DNA from: Lytechinus pictus
Lineage: Eukaryota > Echinodermata > Echinoidea > Temnopleuroida > Toxopneustidae
Direction of reading: 5' to 3'
Length of the DNA stretch: 64,000 bases
Assembly (NCBI RefSeq): GCF_037042905.1
Contig: NC_087245.1
Location: 28,336,001-28,400,000, forward strand
The position numbers and the translations under genes are program-made. Under the pieces are notes generated by a model. That model was given only the letters and a program-made list of their open reading frames with translations. It ran no database searches and was not told where the DNA came from. Below, piece after piece: positions 34,574 to 47,506 of the stretch (its first letter is position 1; the number at the start of each line of letters is the position of its first letter).

Positions 34574-35268
34574 GTTATTTTCCTTATTGTTTTACATTTT
34601 GTTAGTTTTTCTTTTTGGTCCCCCTATTGCTTTTAATCATATTTTTTAAATTATCATATTGTATTTTGTTGCTTTCACCAATATTGTATGTTTTTATGAT
34701 TTAATTCATATGATTTTGTGCTTTTGTCATTACCATGTTTGATTGTGTATTGTACTTTTTATTTTGTGTGTTTATGGACCCCTACGAAAAACAGCATTTG
34801 CTGATAGAGTGTTCCATCCCACTAGTGGAAAATGAATATATAAATATTGAATTGAATTTATTAGCAAATATCACTGTCAGGTACAATAATTTTACAAGGA
34901 ATAATACATCACATATAAACAAAACATTTGGTAATTGGAGCTAACATAAAAGCAAGATGCTAATCGAGGTTAGCCCCAAATAATGTCATTATCATAGTTT
35001 AAACAGTAAATCTAACTTAATCTCAATATTGTACATCAAATTCAGTACCAATTCTACTTATTATACTGTTGCAGAAAATTTCGATCATTTTCAGTTAACA
35101 TATTTACACAATTTACAAGAAAAAAATATCTTAATTATTCACAAAAATCTTTATATAGAAATATTTGTTTTCAGGCAGTATTTTACCATACCAAATTAAT
35201 TATAATCTTCCAGTAGCATTAATTTTAACGATTTGCTAAATATCTTACGACTGGGGGTGTTTCTAATA

Positions 35269-36081
35269 TTACTTGGCAGATTGATTGTCAATTTGTTGGC
35301 ATTGCACCATGCTGTTATTGTTTAAATTGAGACGAATTTCTGATAAATCAATATGTTGTTCATCACAATTGAAAGTATGAAATAAATTTGAGTCATCTGC
35401 AAAAAGACGTAAATTGAAATAATTTGATGAGTTTGCCAGATCGTTTATATACAACAAGAACAAAATTGGACCCAAAACTGATCCTTGTGGAATACCGCAT
35501 GAAATCGACCTGTATTCGGAATTTACACCATCATAATTAACAAATTGCTTTCTGTTTCGTAAATAATCATTAAACCATTCTACTGCCTTACCACGAATGC
35601 CATAGTGTTCTAGTTTCTTAATGAGAATAGAATGATTAATCGTATCAAAAGCTTTAGCAAAATCGATGAATATTCCTACTGTCACCTTTCCTTCATCAGT
35701 ATATCTTGTAATTTGATTAATCAGATTTATCAGTGAAAGTTTCGTACTGTATCCATTTCTAAAACCATATTGGTGTTTATACAATATTTCATTCTTTTCT
35801 ATGAATTTCATCAATCGTGCATTCACTAGTTTTTCAAATATTTTGCTAATCGCGGGTAAAATCGATATTGGTCTATAATTTTCAGGTAATTTTTTATCTC
35901 CCTTTTTGAAAACTGGTATAACTCTTGCAACTTTTAATTTATCTGGAAAAATGCATTTGGTAAATGATAGATTGAATATATGCGAAAGAGGTTTGCAAAT
36001 ACAATTCATAGCATATATCAATAGTCGAACTGATATGTCACCATAGCCACTTGCTTTAGATTGATCAAGAGTGTATAACAT
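35269..36081 (-). pseudogene. LINE reverse transcriptase fragment, unit B
   Basis: Same protein as the fragment at 26697-27509, with the FADDS motif and the same frameshift after it. Confidence 0.85.
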
Positions 36082-36251
36082 TTCTTTAACTTCTGAACTT
36101 GTTTATTGGCAGGAAGAAAAATGTTTGACTAATGTATGGACCCATGAACTCTCGGTAATTAACATTTGGCTCCTCAATTTTCTCAGCTAGATTTTTCCCA
36201 ATAGTAGAGAAATAATTGTTGAGGAATTCAGATTCGAGCCGCTATTTTTAT

Positions 36252-37115
36252 TCAAAAGTTCATTGATATGACTCCAAGTTTTCTTTGAATCTTTTTTGTC
36301 TGCTTTAAACTTATGTTCATAATGCATTTGCTTTGCTTCTTTAAGACGGTTGTTAACTGATTTCTGTATTTATTATATTTATTCAAACAATCTTTATTAT
36401 AATTTGATTTTATAACTTGAAAAAAAAGTTTGTGCTTTGTCGATATTGAACGCTTAATACATCGTGTTATCCAAGGTTTATTTTTCTTTTTCTGTTTAAG
36501 ACATTTTGTCTCAATAGGAGCATGTTTATTACAAACAAATAAGATCTGTCTTTGGAAAATATTATAAGCTTCATTAGGATCCATACATTCTAAAACGCTT
36601 TTCCTAAAATCAGTAGTAACATGTAGATCATTACAAAATGAATCTATTGAAAAATTATAAAATTTTCTCCGTGTTACACTATTTTTTCTTTGTTTAACAC
36701 ACTTGAAGTTCTTAAAAACGGAGTAAACTGGGAGATGGTCAGAAATATCTACTTCAATACACCCTGCTTGAATAGGATAGGCATATATATTTGTATAGAA
36801 ATGGTCAATGAGAGATATGCTAGAACTTGTTATTCTTGTTGGACTTGTCATCAACTGACGTAAGCCATAACATTCTGTCATGTGAATAAACTCACAACTT
36901 TCAGTTGGAGATAAAAGATTTATATTGAAATCTCCTACAATATTGCAATGGTTTCTGTCTAGATTCAAGTTATGCAATTGCTCGTTGAGATCAAGACTAA
37001 ATTCTTCAAAGTTACTGTTTGGTTTTCTATAAATTACCCCGAATATGATACTCGCATCCTGAATGAGAATTTTCAGCCATAATGATTCAGCATTGTGCAA
37101 GGACAAATTAGGCAT
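36252..37115 (-). pseudogene. LINE endonuclease fragment, unit B
   Basis: Same protein as the fragment at 27680-28543, including GDFNINLL and SDHLPVY. Confidence 0.8.
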
Positions 37116-37486
37116 TCGTTTGTAATTAAGTCCTGAATGAATATAAGCACCAACTCCTCCTCCTCTTGTAATATTTCTACATTATAATTCAAGATTATAC
37201 CATGGCATTGAAAACTGATTTATGTCTTTAACATTCCAAACTTCTGATAATGCGAATATCAAAAAATGATTTAAATTCATCTTCATATACTTCTTTCAGC
37301 ATTTCAAAATTGCGATTCAAAGATCTCACATTCACGTGCGAAATGAAGAATGACTGAGGAAAAGCTTTTGTCGAGGAAAATTTTTCAGTAGAAAGTGATG
37401 CTGTTGTTATTTGAAATGGATCAAGTTCTTCGTTATCATTAAGCGAAATTATGTTGATAAGATTAAATTGGTGGTGGTATTGGTGG

Positions 37487-37680
37487 TGATTTTTTTACCT
37501 GATTGCTAAGAAAGCATGAATGCTTGTAAGCAAGCAACCAGAGGACCGACGGCGGTCCTCTCCGAAGGACCTGGTACTGAGGATTAATGCCTTACCAAAG
37601 GGCACTAGCGCACCAAGTGGGAATCGAACCCGGGTCACCGGAATACGAGTCCCCCGCTCTACCGACTGAGCTATCGCGCC
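37487..37680 (-). mobile_element. tRNA-derived SINE, unit B
   Basis: Duplicate of the SINE at 28915-29108, A and B boxes unchanged. Confidence 0.75.
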
Positions 37681-37967
37681 TCCTATGTAGTATCCATTAC
37701 GTTCATAAGCATTACGTAAAAGATAAAATAAAGACATTACATATTTACAGTTATTTCAGCTTCGAAATATCTTCTTTCGAGAGTATGATGACAGGAGCTC
37801 ATTTCTCGTCATTCCTGACATATATATTTTCCATTGTAAGTCCATAAGAACTTGTACCCAGCATTTTTTCTAGCTCCATTGGCGAGTCCTAGCAGCTCTC
37901 TTGTTGCACCGACGAGGTTCTCGTTGACAAAGGTTGATTCCAAGATCCGCAGAAGTTTATTTATATA

Positions 37968-39698
37968 AATAAACAAATAAAAAATAAATGATATGAATGT
38001 AACTTACATCTGGTAAATATCTCGAGGTGAGGTGAGTCATTGGCCGGTCTGCTTGGAGTTTGCCACGATGTTGTCGGAAAGAGTCCGCTCCCAGTACATG
38101 CCCGCCAGAAATTACATAGATTGCAGCTTTCTCCTATAGGCCTATGTAGGGAAGTGTCTGGCGTATTTAATACCTTTTGGAAATAGATCACCCAGAGTGG
38201 AACAAGATTTATAATCAGCATAGGGAATGTCAATGGTAATTGTACACAGTCTTGGCAGTTGGCTGAAGACTTTCTCGCTGGAACACTGAGTTGCATGGGT
38301 TTACACGTACTCCCCCAATACGTCTTTAATCAATCCAGGCATTCCCACTGATGCTTTTCACAAAGCAGTCTGGACTCTGGGGTGAGCAATTATAATCATT
38401 CCCCATGGAAGCTTACATCCATTTGACTTTAACTGATTTCTCTCCTTTCATCTTTAAACCCTTCTGAATACAATCTCATTAAAATTCTCTGAGCTACTCT
38501 ACTACTCTCATATATACAAATTCCAATTAAAATTACTTCTTTTATTCTACTCCCGAACCCTCTTTACAAATTAATTTTCCAAACTGAACATCATGCACAG
38601 CTATAGGCTACATTTTCAATCACATACAAAACAAACAGTATTAAGTACCCTACAAAGATCTGAAGTTCATTAACTTGGTTACCAGCAAAACTGAAATTCT
38701 TTTCTTTAATGCTAGCATTAACTCTCCCATTCAATCTTAACTAAGCCAGTCAACTTAACCCTATATACATTATAAAAATATTGTGTAAAATTGCTCCATG
38801 AGGGTAATCATGTGTCCAACCAACATTGGGAATTTCTTTTGGGCATTTTTATCTATTCAGTGTGATGACTGAAAATTTTGCCCATTCTAAATAACCATAC
38901 TGGCTTCCCACATTGAGTAAAATACTGCCCCACATTGATTGGGCACATATTATTTGTAATGCCCGGGCACCATAGCCCTGGGAAGCGGGGGTGCTGGGAG
39001 TGCTGAAGCACCTCAAAAATTTCCTTGGGGATGCTGCGTGTACTATTTTCCATAGGCAGCACCCCCAGGTATTCTGAAAGATGTGTAAAATTGGGAAAAC
39101 AGGTAACCAAAAAGACCTTCATTTTTTTATTGAAACCCCCTTATTTTTGCTTTTAAAATTTACATCAGCACCCCCAGTCAAGAATCGTTCCCAGGGCCCT
39201 GCCGGGCACGCGGCTACGAAATAACGCAGCATTATGTAAGTACATGTCAGACCAAAAATAAAAACGTAATATGTACAAAGTCAATACAAAATCTCTTTCA
39301 TCTAAAATTCACAAATGAGTGAAAATTCTCACTTGATTGTCGATAGCATTTAATATTATACTATTTATGACTGAATAATGTCACCGATGATATTTGTCCA
39401 AAAAAAAAACAATTAAAGATTTAAAAAACAAAGAAATGAATGAGAAAAATAATTTCATTAGCGTAATTTTTGGCTTGTAGTTGATAAGAATGCCACAAAG
39501 AATATTTTCACCAAAAATTAGCTTTCTATAGGAGTGAATTAGAGCAAAAAGTATGATGAATAAATAATTCATATAAAAAGAAATATATGATAATTTATTT
39601 CCGTACATGCAGTGGTGTAGATTAAGTCATCCTCTACCTTCGTGCACTTTTCGTCGTGATCGCTCGATCCGCGGCCGAGATCTTAAAGGGGGGGGGGG
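37968..39698. other. Unit B intergenic DNA
   Basis: Same content as 29396-31128; no gene seen. One substitution relative to unit A at about 39399 (CCC versus CCA before a poly-A run). Confidence 0.4.
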
Positions 39699-40030
39699 GC
39701 TCTACAGGATATCCGATCCGATATCCGAAGATGACGTAAAACCACCCGGTACCAGGCACTCTCTAAAACAATGAGCAATACATTTATGCAAATGAAAGTT
39801 GACCAGTTCACCCTGATCATGGTTCGATATTGAAAAGAGTAACCAGGAGAGCATTTCAAGAAACAATAAAGTCAGTGATTTCCATTGACAAGTGTTATAA
39901 GCTACTGAAAATCCTTGCATCTGATTGGCTTAGAGCAAATTTGTCCAGTGAAAAACCATTGACACGATGCCTTCATGAAACGTTCCCCCGCTAAATAACA
40001 ACAAACTAAAATAGCAATAAAATGATTCAA

Positions 40031-40106
40031 CCAGGTAATACCTGGAAAAGCCTGACACGGTTTGGTACGAGGGTGGTTCTCGTCAGGGAGTGAAAGTGTA
40101 TAAATA
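40031..40106 (+). promoter_or_regulatory. Trf copy 3 core promoter: dyad plus TATA box
   Basis: Dyad at 40031-40045 and TATAAATA at 40099-40106; octamer ATGCAAAT at 39786-39793. Confidence 0.7.
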
Positions 40107-40225
40107 CAGTGAGCTATAACAGAATTTAATCAGGTTTGGAGCTGATCCTGTCATCCTGAGAAGCTATCAATACACGGAAAGAATTCAAAATTGCGGGACT
40201 GGAGTGACACCCCCAATACGCCAAC

Positions 40226-42057
40226 ATGGAGTTGAAAGCAACTGTGATCCTTGCTATCCTGGCTGCACTTGCTATGTCAGGTAAGCCTTCAAATTTGTAT
40301 TTCGATCATCTGAAGGTATTATTACAAGATGATATTTTGATTATCGCAATTCATTGATAGAAATCATAACTATTTCTATTTTGTTTGATAAAAGGAGGAA
40401 TAACGCTTCATATCATTATCAATCACCACTGCTGTATTAATGGGGGAGGGGGCTAGGGGCTAGCCCCCAAACCTTCCGTGACCAAGCAAAATTTTCAATA
40501 CGAGAAAGAGAGATAAGTAGTGCAAAATGATTTTATTTTCTGAATGTTAAAATTTGTCACAAATTCATATTTTCATTTTAGAAGGTCAAAAGTTTCCGTC
40601 GCGATTTTAAAAAATATTTCCCCATTTTATTACGCAAGGTTTTTATGTGTCTTTATTACTATTATTATTTGGGGAAGGGGGTGATTATGTCTTTGTCAAA
40701 AGTTGTAACTCGTAATTCAACAATAATCATGATTTTCAGTATTCTGACTTTGTTGGGGGGGGGGGGGTTGCTAATACAAAAGAAAATTGCCTATGTCAAA
40801 TGGCTTATATCCTAAAATCTGTCAAATATTTTCAAGTTTAATATGACTATACATGAATAGTGTCACATCGAACCAAACAAACGATGAAAATCTTATTGTT
40901 CTTATAAATTCGGACTATAAGAACTAAATCATCATAAATCTTTAATCACATAAAATATATATGAAATATCAGACAGCAAGATATAGGCCTAGGCTCATTA
41001 TTGGTAAAAATTAACATTGTAAAAACTAAGACAAATATTTAACAGAAATATCACATCGGAAATGATTCATATCATTGGAATCCTGAAAGGCTTAAGAAAC
41101 TAATAGATTAATAGAAATTATTAAGTTTTCTGTACATTTTCCTCTTTTACAGCTAATGCACGAAGAGGTGATCGTGGAGGTATGGGGCCAGGGAGAGAGA
41201 GGGGAGAGGGTCGTTTCGGAGGAAGACCTGACGGAGTGCCAATGGGAGGGCCAAGGCGAGGAGGTGGTGGAATGATGGATGGAAGGAGGTTTGATGGCCC
41301 CGGGTTGGGGCTTGGTGCCCCTCAGAGGGACCAACGAAGACAATTTGGTGGTCCGATGGTTGGTGGAAGAAGATCTGACGGTCCTTTCCGTGGCTCCAGA
41401 CCTGAAGGAGTTGGAAGACCTTTCTTCGGTCAAGACGGAACCAGACGTGATGGTGGAGAAGAAGAAACCGCAGATGCCTCCAAAGAGTCTAAATCAATCT
41501 TTGATCGTTTTGGACTCGGTCCGCTTTTTAGAGGACAATCACGAGATCGGGGTCGTCTTCAGGATCAAGGAGGTCAGCATAACGACAACAGCGAAGAGGA
41601 TGGAGGTCATCGTCACCATCACCATCGCTACCACCCCCACCATCATCACCACCGTCATAATCATACTGAAGGCCAACGCCCTCACAACAAGACGGGAAAT
41701 TACCCACATCGTCATCACAACAAGACCGGAGACGGGGATTGGGACGGACCAAGATTCCAGATGAGGCCTTTCCGGTTCTTCAAAAACTGGCCATTTGGAA
41801 GACACAACCGAACCGAGGAAGGATCTCACGGACATGATGGCCGCCGCCATCCCTTTGGCAAGTTCCCAGGACGCTGGGGATCACATGAAAGCGAGGAAGA
41901 AGAGGAGGAGCAGCAGCAGCAGCAGGAGTCAACAACTAGGGAAAATGCAACCCCATCTTCCCCATCGGACGTGATAACACCATCCTCCCAACCGGAAGTG
42001 ATTGAGATTGCAATCAATGACAATGAAATAGATACTAATGTCATCGGACAACTGTAA
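40226..42057 (+). CDS. Trf: Trf (185/333) immune effector gene, copy 3
   Basis: Exons 40226-40280 and 41153-42057, intron 872 bp, 319 residues, same protein as copy 2. Promoter, intron and coding sequence follow copy 2. From about 42101, 44 bp past the stop codon, the 3' flank instead matches copy 5, so this gene joins two lineages. It lacks the LINE and SINE insertion found downstream of copies 1 and 2; its flank breaks off at about 43272 into a composite repeat. Confidence 0.9.
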
Positions 42058-42262
42058 ATTGTGTTTTAAAAATGACTGATACTGTAAAAATGAAGTCTTC
42101 CATATCTTTCCTCTAGTATTGACTGATAAAAATTCCTGACGATGTTTCATCGATACTCAGGCATCCATATATTTTTTAATCACAAAGAGACAAGAAAATT
42201 GAATGAAGATACAACACGTTTCATCATGAATTTGACCTTTATCATTATTGAAAGACTTGTAA

Positions 42263-42268
42263 AATAAA
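42263..42268 (+). other. Polyadenylation signal, Trf copy 3
   Basis: AATAAA, but in a flank that now follows the copy 5 lineage. Confidence 0.65.
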
Positions 42269-43448
42269 CATGATAAATATCATACCAAACTTATGTTCTT
42301 TCATAGCTTTACTTTTTCATACACTATACTAGATAATTTTTACATAATTTCTGAAAGAGAAAAGGAGAAAATGTGATATTATGGGTTGAGATATTTTAGA
42401 TTTATATAGAGGGGGGGGGTGGATGGGGAAAAGGAGACTCCAAATAATTATTGGAGTGAGCATGGTGAAAGAAAATAGGGGAGATAGATGCATGGGAAAC
42501 TATTATGTGTGTGAAGTGCTACAGACAGAAGCTTGAAAGGAGAAAGAGGGACGAGCCAGAGAAGCCTAAAGAACTGAAGAGAGGGAGTGCGATATTAATA
42601 AATAGACACATGAGAGATTGGGAGTAGAAAGATCATGAAGATATATAGAGAGGAAAAGTGATGAATATATTAAAGAGTGAGAGAGAGATGGAAGGGGAAA
42701 GGATGGGGTTGTTACTATAGTAATATAATGAGGTAAATTGTTACAGTATCTACCCCCATCCCCATCGTCCCAATGCTCAAGTGATCGGATCGACGGACAT
42801 ATATTCCATTAAAACACATCTTAAAAACATGCTCATCCCCCCTCATCCTGATTATTGTTGTTAGCAACGCCTCCATCATTTCCCTCCTCAATCAATCCCT
42901 TAGCCCCTGCTTGAGTTTAGGTTATCTTTAAGTTATTGTCCTTATTGTTTTACATTTTGTTAGTTTTTCTTTTAAGTCCCCCTATTGCTTTTAATCAAAT
43001 TTTGTTTTTATTATCATATTGTATTTTGTTGCTTTCACCAATATTGTATGTTTTTATGATTTAATTCATATGATTTTGTGCTTTTGTCATTACCATGTTT
43101 GATTGTGTATTGTACTTTTTATTTTGTGTGTTTATGGACCCCTACGAAAAACAGCATTTGCTGATAGAGTGCTCCATCCCACTCGTGGAAAATAAATATA
43201 TAAATAAATACATAAAAAATAAATGATATGAATGTAACTTACATCTGGTACATATCTCGAGGTGAGGTGAGTCATTGGCCCTACTATTTGTGATCTTTTA
43301 TTATAGAAAAAATAAATAATTCAAAATCGAAATTATACACATGTATCCTCGAATTTCGAAATATATATAAACAGATAGTTTTTGTTAAGAACTTGGATAG
43401 GAAAAGAAAAGGCATACCGGCCCGACAATACTCGAATTCGCATCTAGC

Positions 43449-44960
43449 CACTGGCGTAAATCCCGGGGGGATGGGGGGGGGATATATCCCCCCAACTTTT
43501 CGAGGAGGGGGGGGTGGCCTGTACAAACATCCCCCCACTTTTTACGAAATAAATGAAGAAAAAAAATCACAAGAGATAATTGTTTTATTGGTGAAAATTC
43601 TTCCCAAAATACCGCTTAACAAATAAAACAATATTATTGAATTATAAAATGCAAATAAAGACCCAGTTCACCATTTCCAAACGAAATACTTATGTCCTTA
43701 TTATAACATTGAAGAGAAACCTCCGTTTCTTCCAATTCATCAATGTTGGGGTCTTTGGGTAGGGAATAAGATGGAATGTCAATTTTTTTTTAATGTAATC
43801 TCTAATAAAACCATTAAACCATCATGGGGTAAAACAGATAATAATATTGGAGGGGTATTTGCCATATGGACATACAGTGGCGTAACTACGGGGGGCATGG
43901 GGGCACATCCCCCCCCCCCCCCCCATCGGCTGACCAAAAAAAAACGGGGAAAGGGGGAAAAGGAGAAAAGAGGGAGAAAGGAAGAGAAACGTAGTGGGAA
44001 AGAAGAAAATATTATTCATTATAATGTTATATTATATTATAATTATGTTATGTTACATTATACATAAGAAACATTTTTATCATAATTTTATGAAACATAA
44101 TTTGCCCAGGGCATACGTCTTCATTGTTCCTGGTGCTCGCATTGTCTGTTTAACGAGATATATAATCCTGTTGTACTAAAACATCCCTTTTTCAAGTCAA
44201 TATAAACCAAATATATTTCCTAGCACTTGAGTTATCATTGTTTTATGTAGTGACATATGCTTCTTTTTCATGACTAAAAAAGTGATTGCTCCATGTTAAG
44301 GTCTTCGTATATATGAAACATTTCCTTTCCGTGATTACGTTCGCATTAGTGGATTGGTGAGATTATCTGCTCTTAATGAATTCCTAAAATCAGTCCTTAA
44401 AATGTCCCTTCTTCTGAACTGAATATATCAAAAATTTTGAGCTCGCGCTTCGCGCTCGCATCATTTGGTTAATGAAATACGTATGGTCCTAGTTAATTCC
44501 TACAAAGAAACCTTAGAATGCCCCACTTCAGGTCTGAATTATCTAAATTTTCAGCTCGCGCATCGCGCTCGCATTGTTTAGCTAGACAGGTACATATCAT
44601 GATTACACAAATTTGATTATAATGTCCCTTTTTAGGTGTGAATATAAAAAAAATTCAGCTCGCGCTTCGCGCTCGCATTATTTGATCAGTGAGAAATATA
44701 CCCGTTTAATGACATTGTCCTTAAAATGTCTCTATTAGGTCAGTATAACAGGCAACTTAGCGCGCTTCGCGCGCTCATTAGCACACTCACTCGGTGATTC
44801 AACAATTTTGCTGGTGCCCCCCCCCCAATGCCGTGACCCACGATACGCCACTGTGGACATATCAATGACAATTCCTTGCATATCTAAAAACATGATTGCA
44901 AAAAAATGCCAAAATATTTCAGTCATCCCCCCCACCCATCAACACGGATTTACGCCAGTG
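43449..44960. mobile_element. hAT-like non-autonomous transposon (outer)
   Basis: 1512 bp with 15-base inverted ends CACTGGCGTAAATCC, flanked by the exact 8 bp direct repeat CATCTAGC (43441-43448, 44961-44968). The copy near 52600 has the uninterrupted sequence with a single CATCTAGC: an empty site. An 8 bp duplication and CA-TGGCG ends suggest hAT. No transposase found. Confidence 0.85.
43875..44853. mobile_element. hAT-like non-autonomous transposon (nested)
   Basis: 979 bp inside the previous element. Ends CAGTGGCGTA and TACGCCACTG, with exact 8 bp direct repeat TGGACATA (43867-43874, 44854-44861). The interior has a poly-C run and several GCTCGCGCTTCGCGCTCGC blocks (44440-44775). Non-coding. 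Confidence 0.85.
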
Positions 44961-45659
44961 CATCTAGCCCTATATGCCAGCCAAAGAGTAATGACATTGA
45001 TGACATCGATGGCCATTGTCAATTTCATAACTAATAAAAATGAAAATCGCCCCTGGATACTTATAAGTAAATTTAGTGCATAGATGGTAGACGAGAATGT
45101 TCCATACCCCGTAAAAACATACCCTTGTTTAACCAATTTATTATCCCTTTATTCCAAATTTACTTGGAATATATTTTCATAGTTCGCGTACTCAGTAAAA
45201 AGAATAGTTTACATGAGTTATGATTAATCCTTCGCAGTGAATTTTTACTATGTTTAATCCTCCAGAATTTTTTTTAGATACTCCATTAATGAGACTTTTA
45301 TATTCCATTTTTACACAAAATTCCTGCCGTGGGAGGGGTCATCACAGGTAGATCAAGGGGGCGAAGCGGCGGCCCACCCCCTATTGGCGGCGCAAAATAG
45401 GAAAGTGAGGAGAAAATTAAGAAAGATAGGACGAGGAAGAAAATTAAATGATGGAAGGGGAGGGGAATAATTGAAAAAAAAAGAAAACTTTCAGGTCATA
45501 GTATAAAAATACAAAAATTCGCTCTCGCTTTGCCATAATACACAGCCATCTCTTTATTTCAAAACGTGCTTGATCTTTTTTACTTTTTAGATCGAAATAC
45601 ATAAAATCAAATTACTTATTTAGGAAGATATCCGTCTTTTAATAATTTGTAGTTTTAAA

Positions 45660-46860
45660 TCTAAAAAAAAGCTCGCGCTTTGCGCTCGCATTGCTTATTG
45701 GGATAAACTGCTTGTTCTTTATTTCAAAAGTGCTTAAAAGATCCAGTTTTCAGATCTGAATATTAAAAAAATTCATTTAGCGCTTCGCGCTCGCATCAGT
45801 AATATGGTTGAGTCAGATACTATCCTGTTTATTGCTATAAGGTAAAAGAAGATTACTTTTTTGGTCGGAAAATAAAACAAAATATAAGATACGCTTCGCG
45901 CTCACATTAATTAAAATTTAGTTAGATAGCTACCATTTCCTTGATTTTAAAGTATGCTAATAATACAAATTTTTAGGCCGGAAATAACATATCTTCAGCA
46001 CACACTTCGCGCTCGAATCTAATATTTTCTAGTTAAATTCCTATCCTGTTCATGATTTGAAAAACTGTTACGATTGTCCAGTTTTTAGGTTGGAAAATAC
46101 AAACTTAGGCTCGCGCTTCGCGCCCGCATTAATTGTTTAGATTCCTATCTTGTTCATAATTTAAAAACAATACTAAGAATGTCCAGTATTTAGGTTGGGA
46201 AATCAAAAACTTTCACCTCTTGCTTCGCGGTCGCATTGTTTAGATTCCTATCCTGTTCATATTTTTTTTTTAAGTACTAAGAATGTCTAGTATTTAGGTT
46301 GGAAAATCAAAAACTTTCAGCTCGCGCTTTGCGCTCGCATTAATTGATTAGTTCCTATCCTGTTCATATTCTTTTTAAGATGCTATGAATGTCCAGTTTT
46401 TAGGTTGGAAAATAAAAAACTTTCAGCTCGCGCTCGCATTCATTCTTTACATTCATATTCCGTTCATTATTAAGTGCTAAGAATGTCCAGTTTTTAGGTT
46501 GGAAAATCAAAAACTTTCAGCTCGCGCTTCCCGCTCGCATTAATTGTTTAGATTCATATCCTGTTCATATTTTTTTTAAAGTGCTATGAATGTCCAGTAT
46601 TTAGGTTGGAAAATCAAAAATTTTCAGCTCGCGCTCGCGTCTATTGTTTAGTTAAATTCATATCCTGTTCAGGATTTGCAAAAGTGTTACGAATGTCTAG
46701 TTTGGAAATCAAATACTTTCAGCTCGCGCTTGCATTAATGGTTTAGGTAGGTTCGAATCTAGTTCATGGTCACAAATAATGTTCAGAATGTTCAATTTTC
46801 AGGTCACAATTTATGAAATATCAACATATTAGGGCTCGCGCTTCGCGCTCGCATTATTTA
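45660..46860. repeat. GCTCGCGCTTCGCGCTCGCAT tandem array, copy 1
   Basis: About ten diverged repeats of roughly 95-115 bases, each with a GCTCGCGCTTCGCGCTCGC block, an ATTCATATCCTGTTCAT segment, and ATGTCCAGTTTTTAGGTTGG. Similar blocks occur inside the foldback element at 4238-8283. Confidence 0.75.
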
Positions 46861-46904
46861 TTGAGGCCTTTCATCTTTAGTTAGGAATACCTCCCCTCTT
46901 CGAA

Positions 46905-46940
<36 letters not shown>

Positions 46941-47307
46941 TTGTTTGAGTTAGTAATTCTGTAGAACATAAAAACGGAAAACTCAATTGTGTCCCACCTA
47001 CCTTCAAGAAGAGATTTCCGCTCATGCCACCCGGTACCATGCGCTCTCTTAAACAATAAGCAATAAATTTATGCAAATGAAAGTTGACCAGGTCTGATCA
47101 TGGTTTGAAATTGAAAAGAGCAACTAGGTGAGCATTTCATGAAACAATAAAGTCAGTGATTTCCATTGACAAGTGTTATAAGCTACTGAAATCCTTGCAT
47201 CTGATTGGCTTAGAGCAAATTTGTCAAGGGAAAAACCATTGACAACGTGCCTTCATGAAACGCTCCCCCTGGAAATAACAAACTAAAAAAGCAATAAAAT
47301 GATTCAA

Positions 47308-47383
47308 CCAGGTAATACCTGGAAAAGCCTGTCACGGTTTGGTACGAGGGCGGTTCTCGTCAGGGAGTGAAAGTGTATAAATA
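47308..47383 (+). promoter_or_regulatory. Trf copy 4 core promoter: dyad plus TATA box
   Basis: Dyad at 47308-47322 and TATAAATA at 47376-47383; octamer ATGCAAAT at 47071-47078. Upstream homology to the other copies stops near 47026, where the composite repeat begins. Confidence 0.7.
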
Positions 47384-47506
47384 CAGTGAGCTATAACAGA
47401 ATTTAATCAGGTTTGGAGCTGATCTTGTCATCCTGCTAGAGAAGCTATCAATACACGGAAAGAATTCAAACTTGCGGGACTGGAGTGACACCCCCAATAC
47501 GTCAAC

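Larger units (their letters stand above)
34842..37967 (-). mobile_element. Degraded non-LTR retrotransposon plus SINE, unit B
   Basis: Tandem-duplicate copy of the unit A insertion. Endonuclease and reverse transcriptase fragments have the same breaks, so decay came before the duplication. Confidence 0.8.
31129..39698 (+). repeat. Tandem segmental duplication, unit B (Trf copy 2)
   Basis: Second copy of the 8.57 kb unit, starting at GCTCTACAGG after a poly-G run, as does the next unit at 39699. LINE open frames, SINE and MITE lie at the same offsets as in unit A, so they were inserted before the duplication. Confidence 0.9.
39699..43272 (+). repeat. Tandem segmental duplication, partial unit C (Trf copy 3)
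   Basis: Follows unit B from 39699 to about 42100, then a diverged 3' flank like that of copy 5, ending abruptly at about 43272 (after GTCATTGGCC) where the composite repeat begins. Confidence 0.85.
43273..47025. mobile_element. Composite repeat block between Trf copies 3 and 4
   Basis: Begins CTACTATTTGTGATC and is homologous to 52440-54844 upstream of copy 5. It includes two nested hAT-like insertions (43449-44960), DNA with poly-G and GGCGGCGCAA motifs (45350-45480), a GCTCGCG array (45660-46860), and an AT/GT microsatellite (46905-46940). No gene is supported. Confidence 0.7.
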
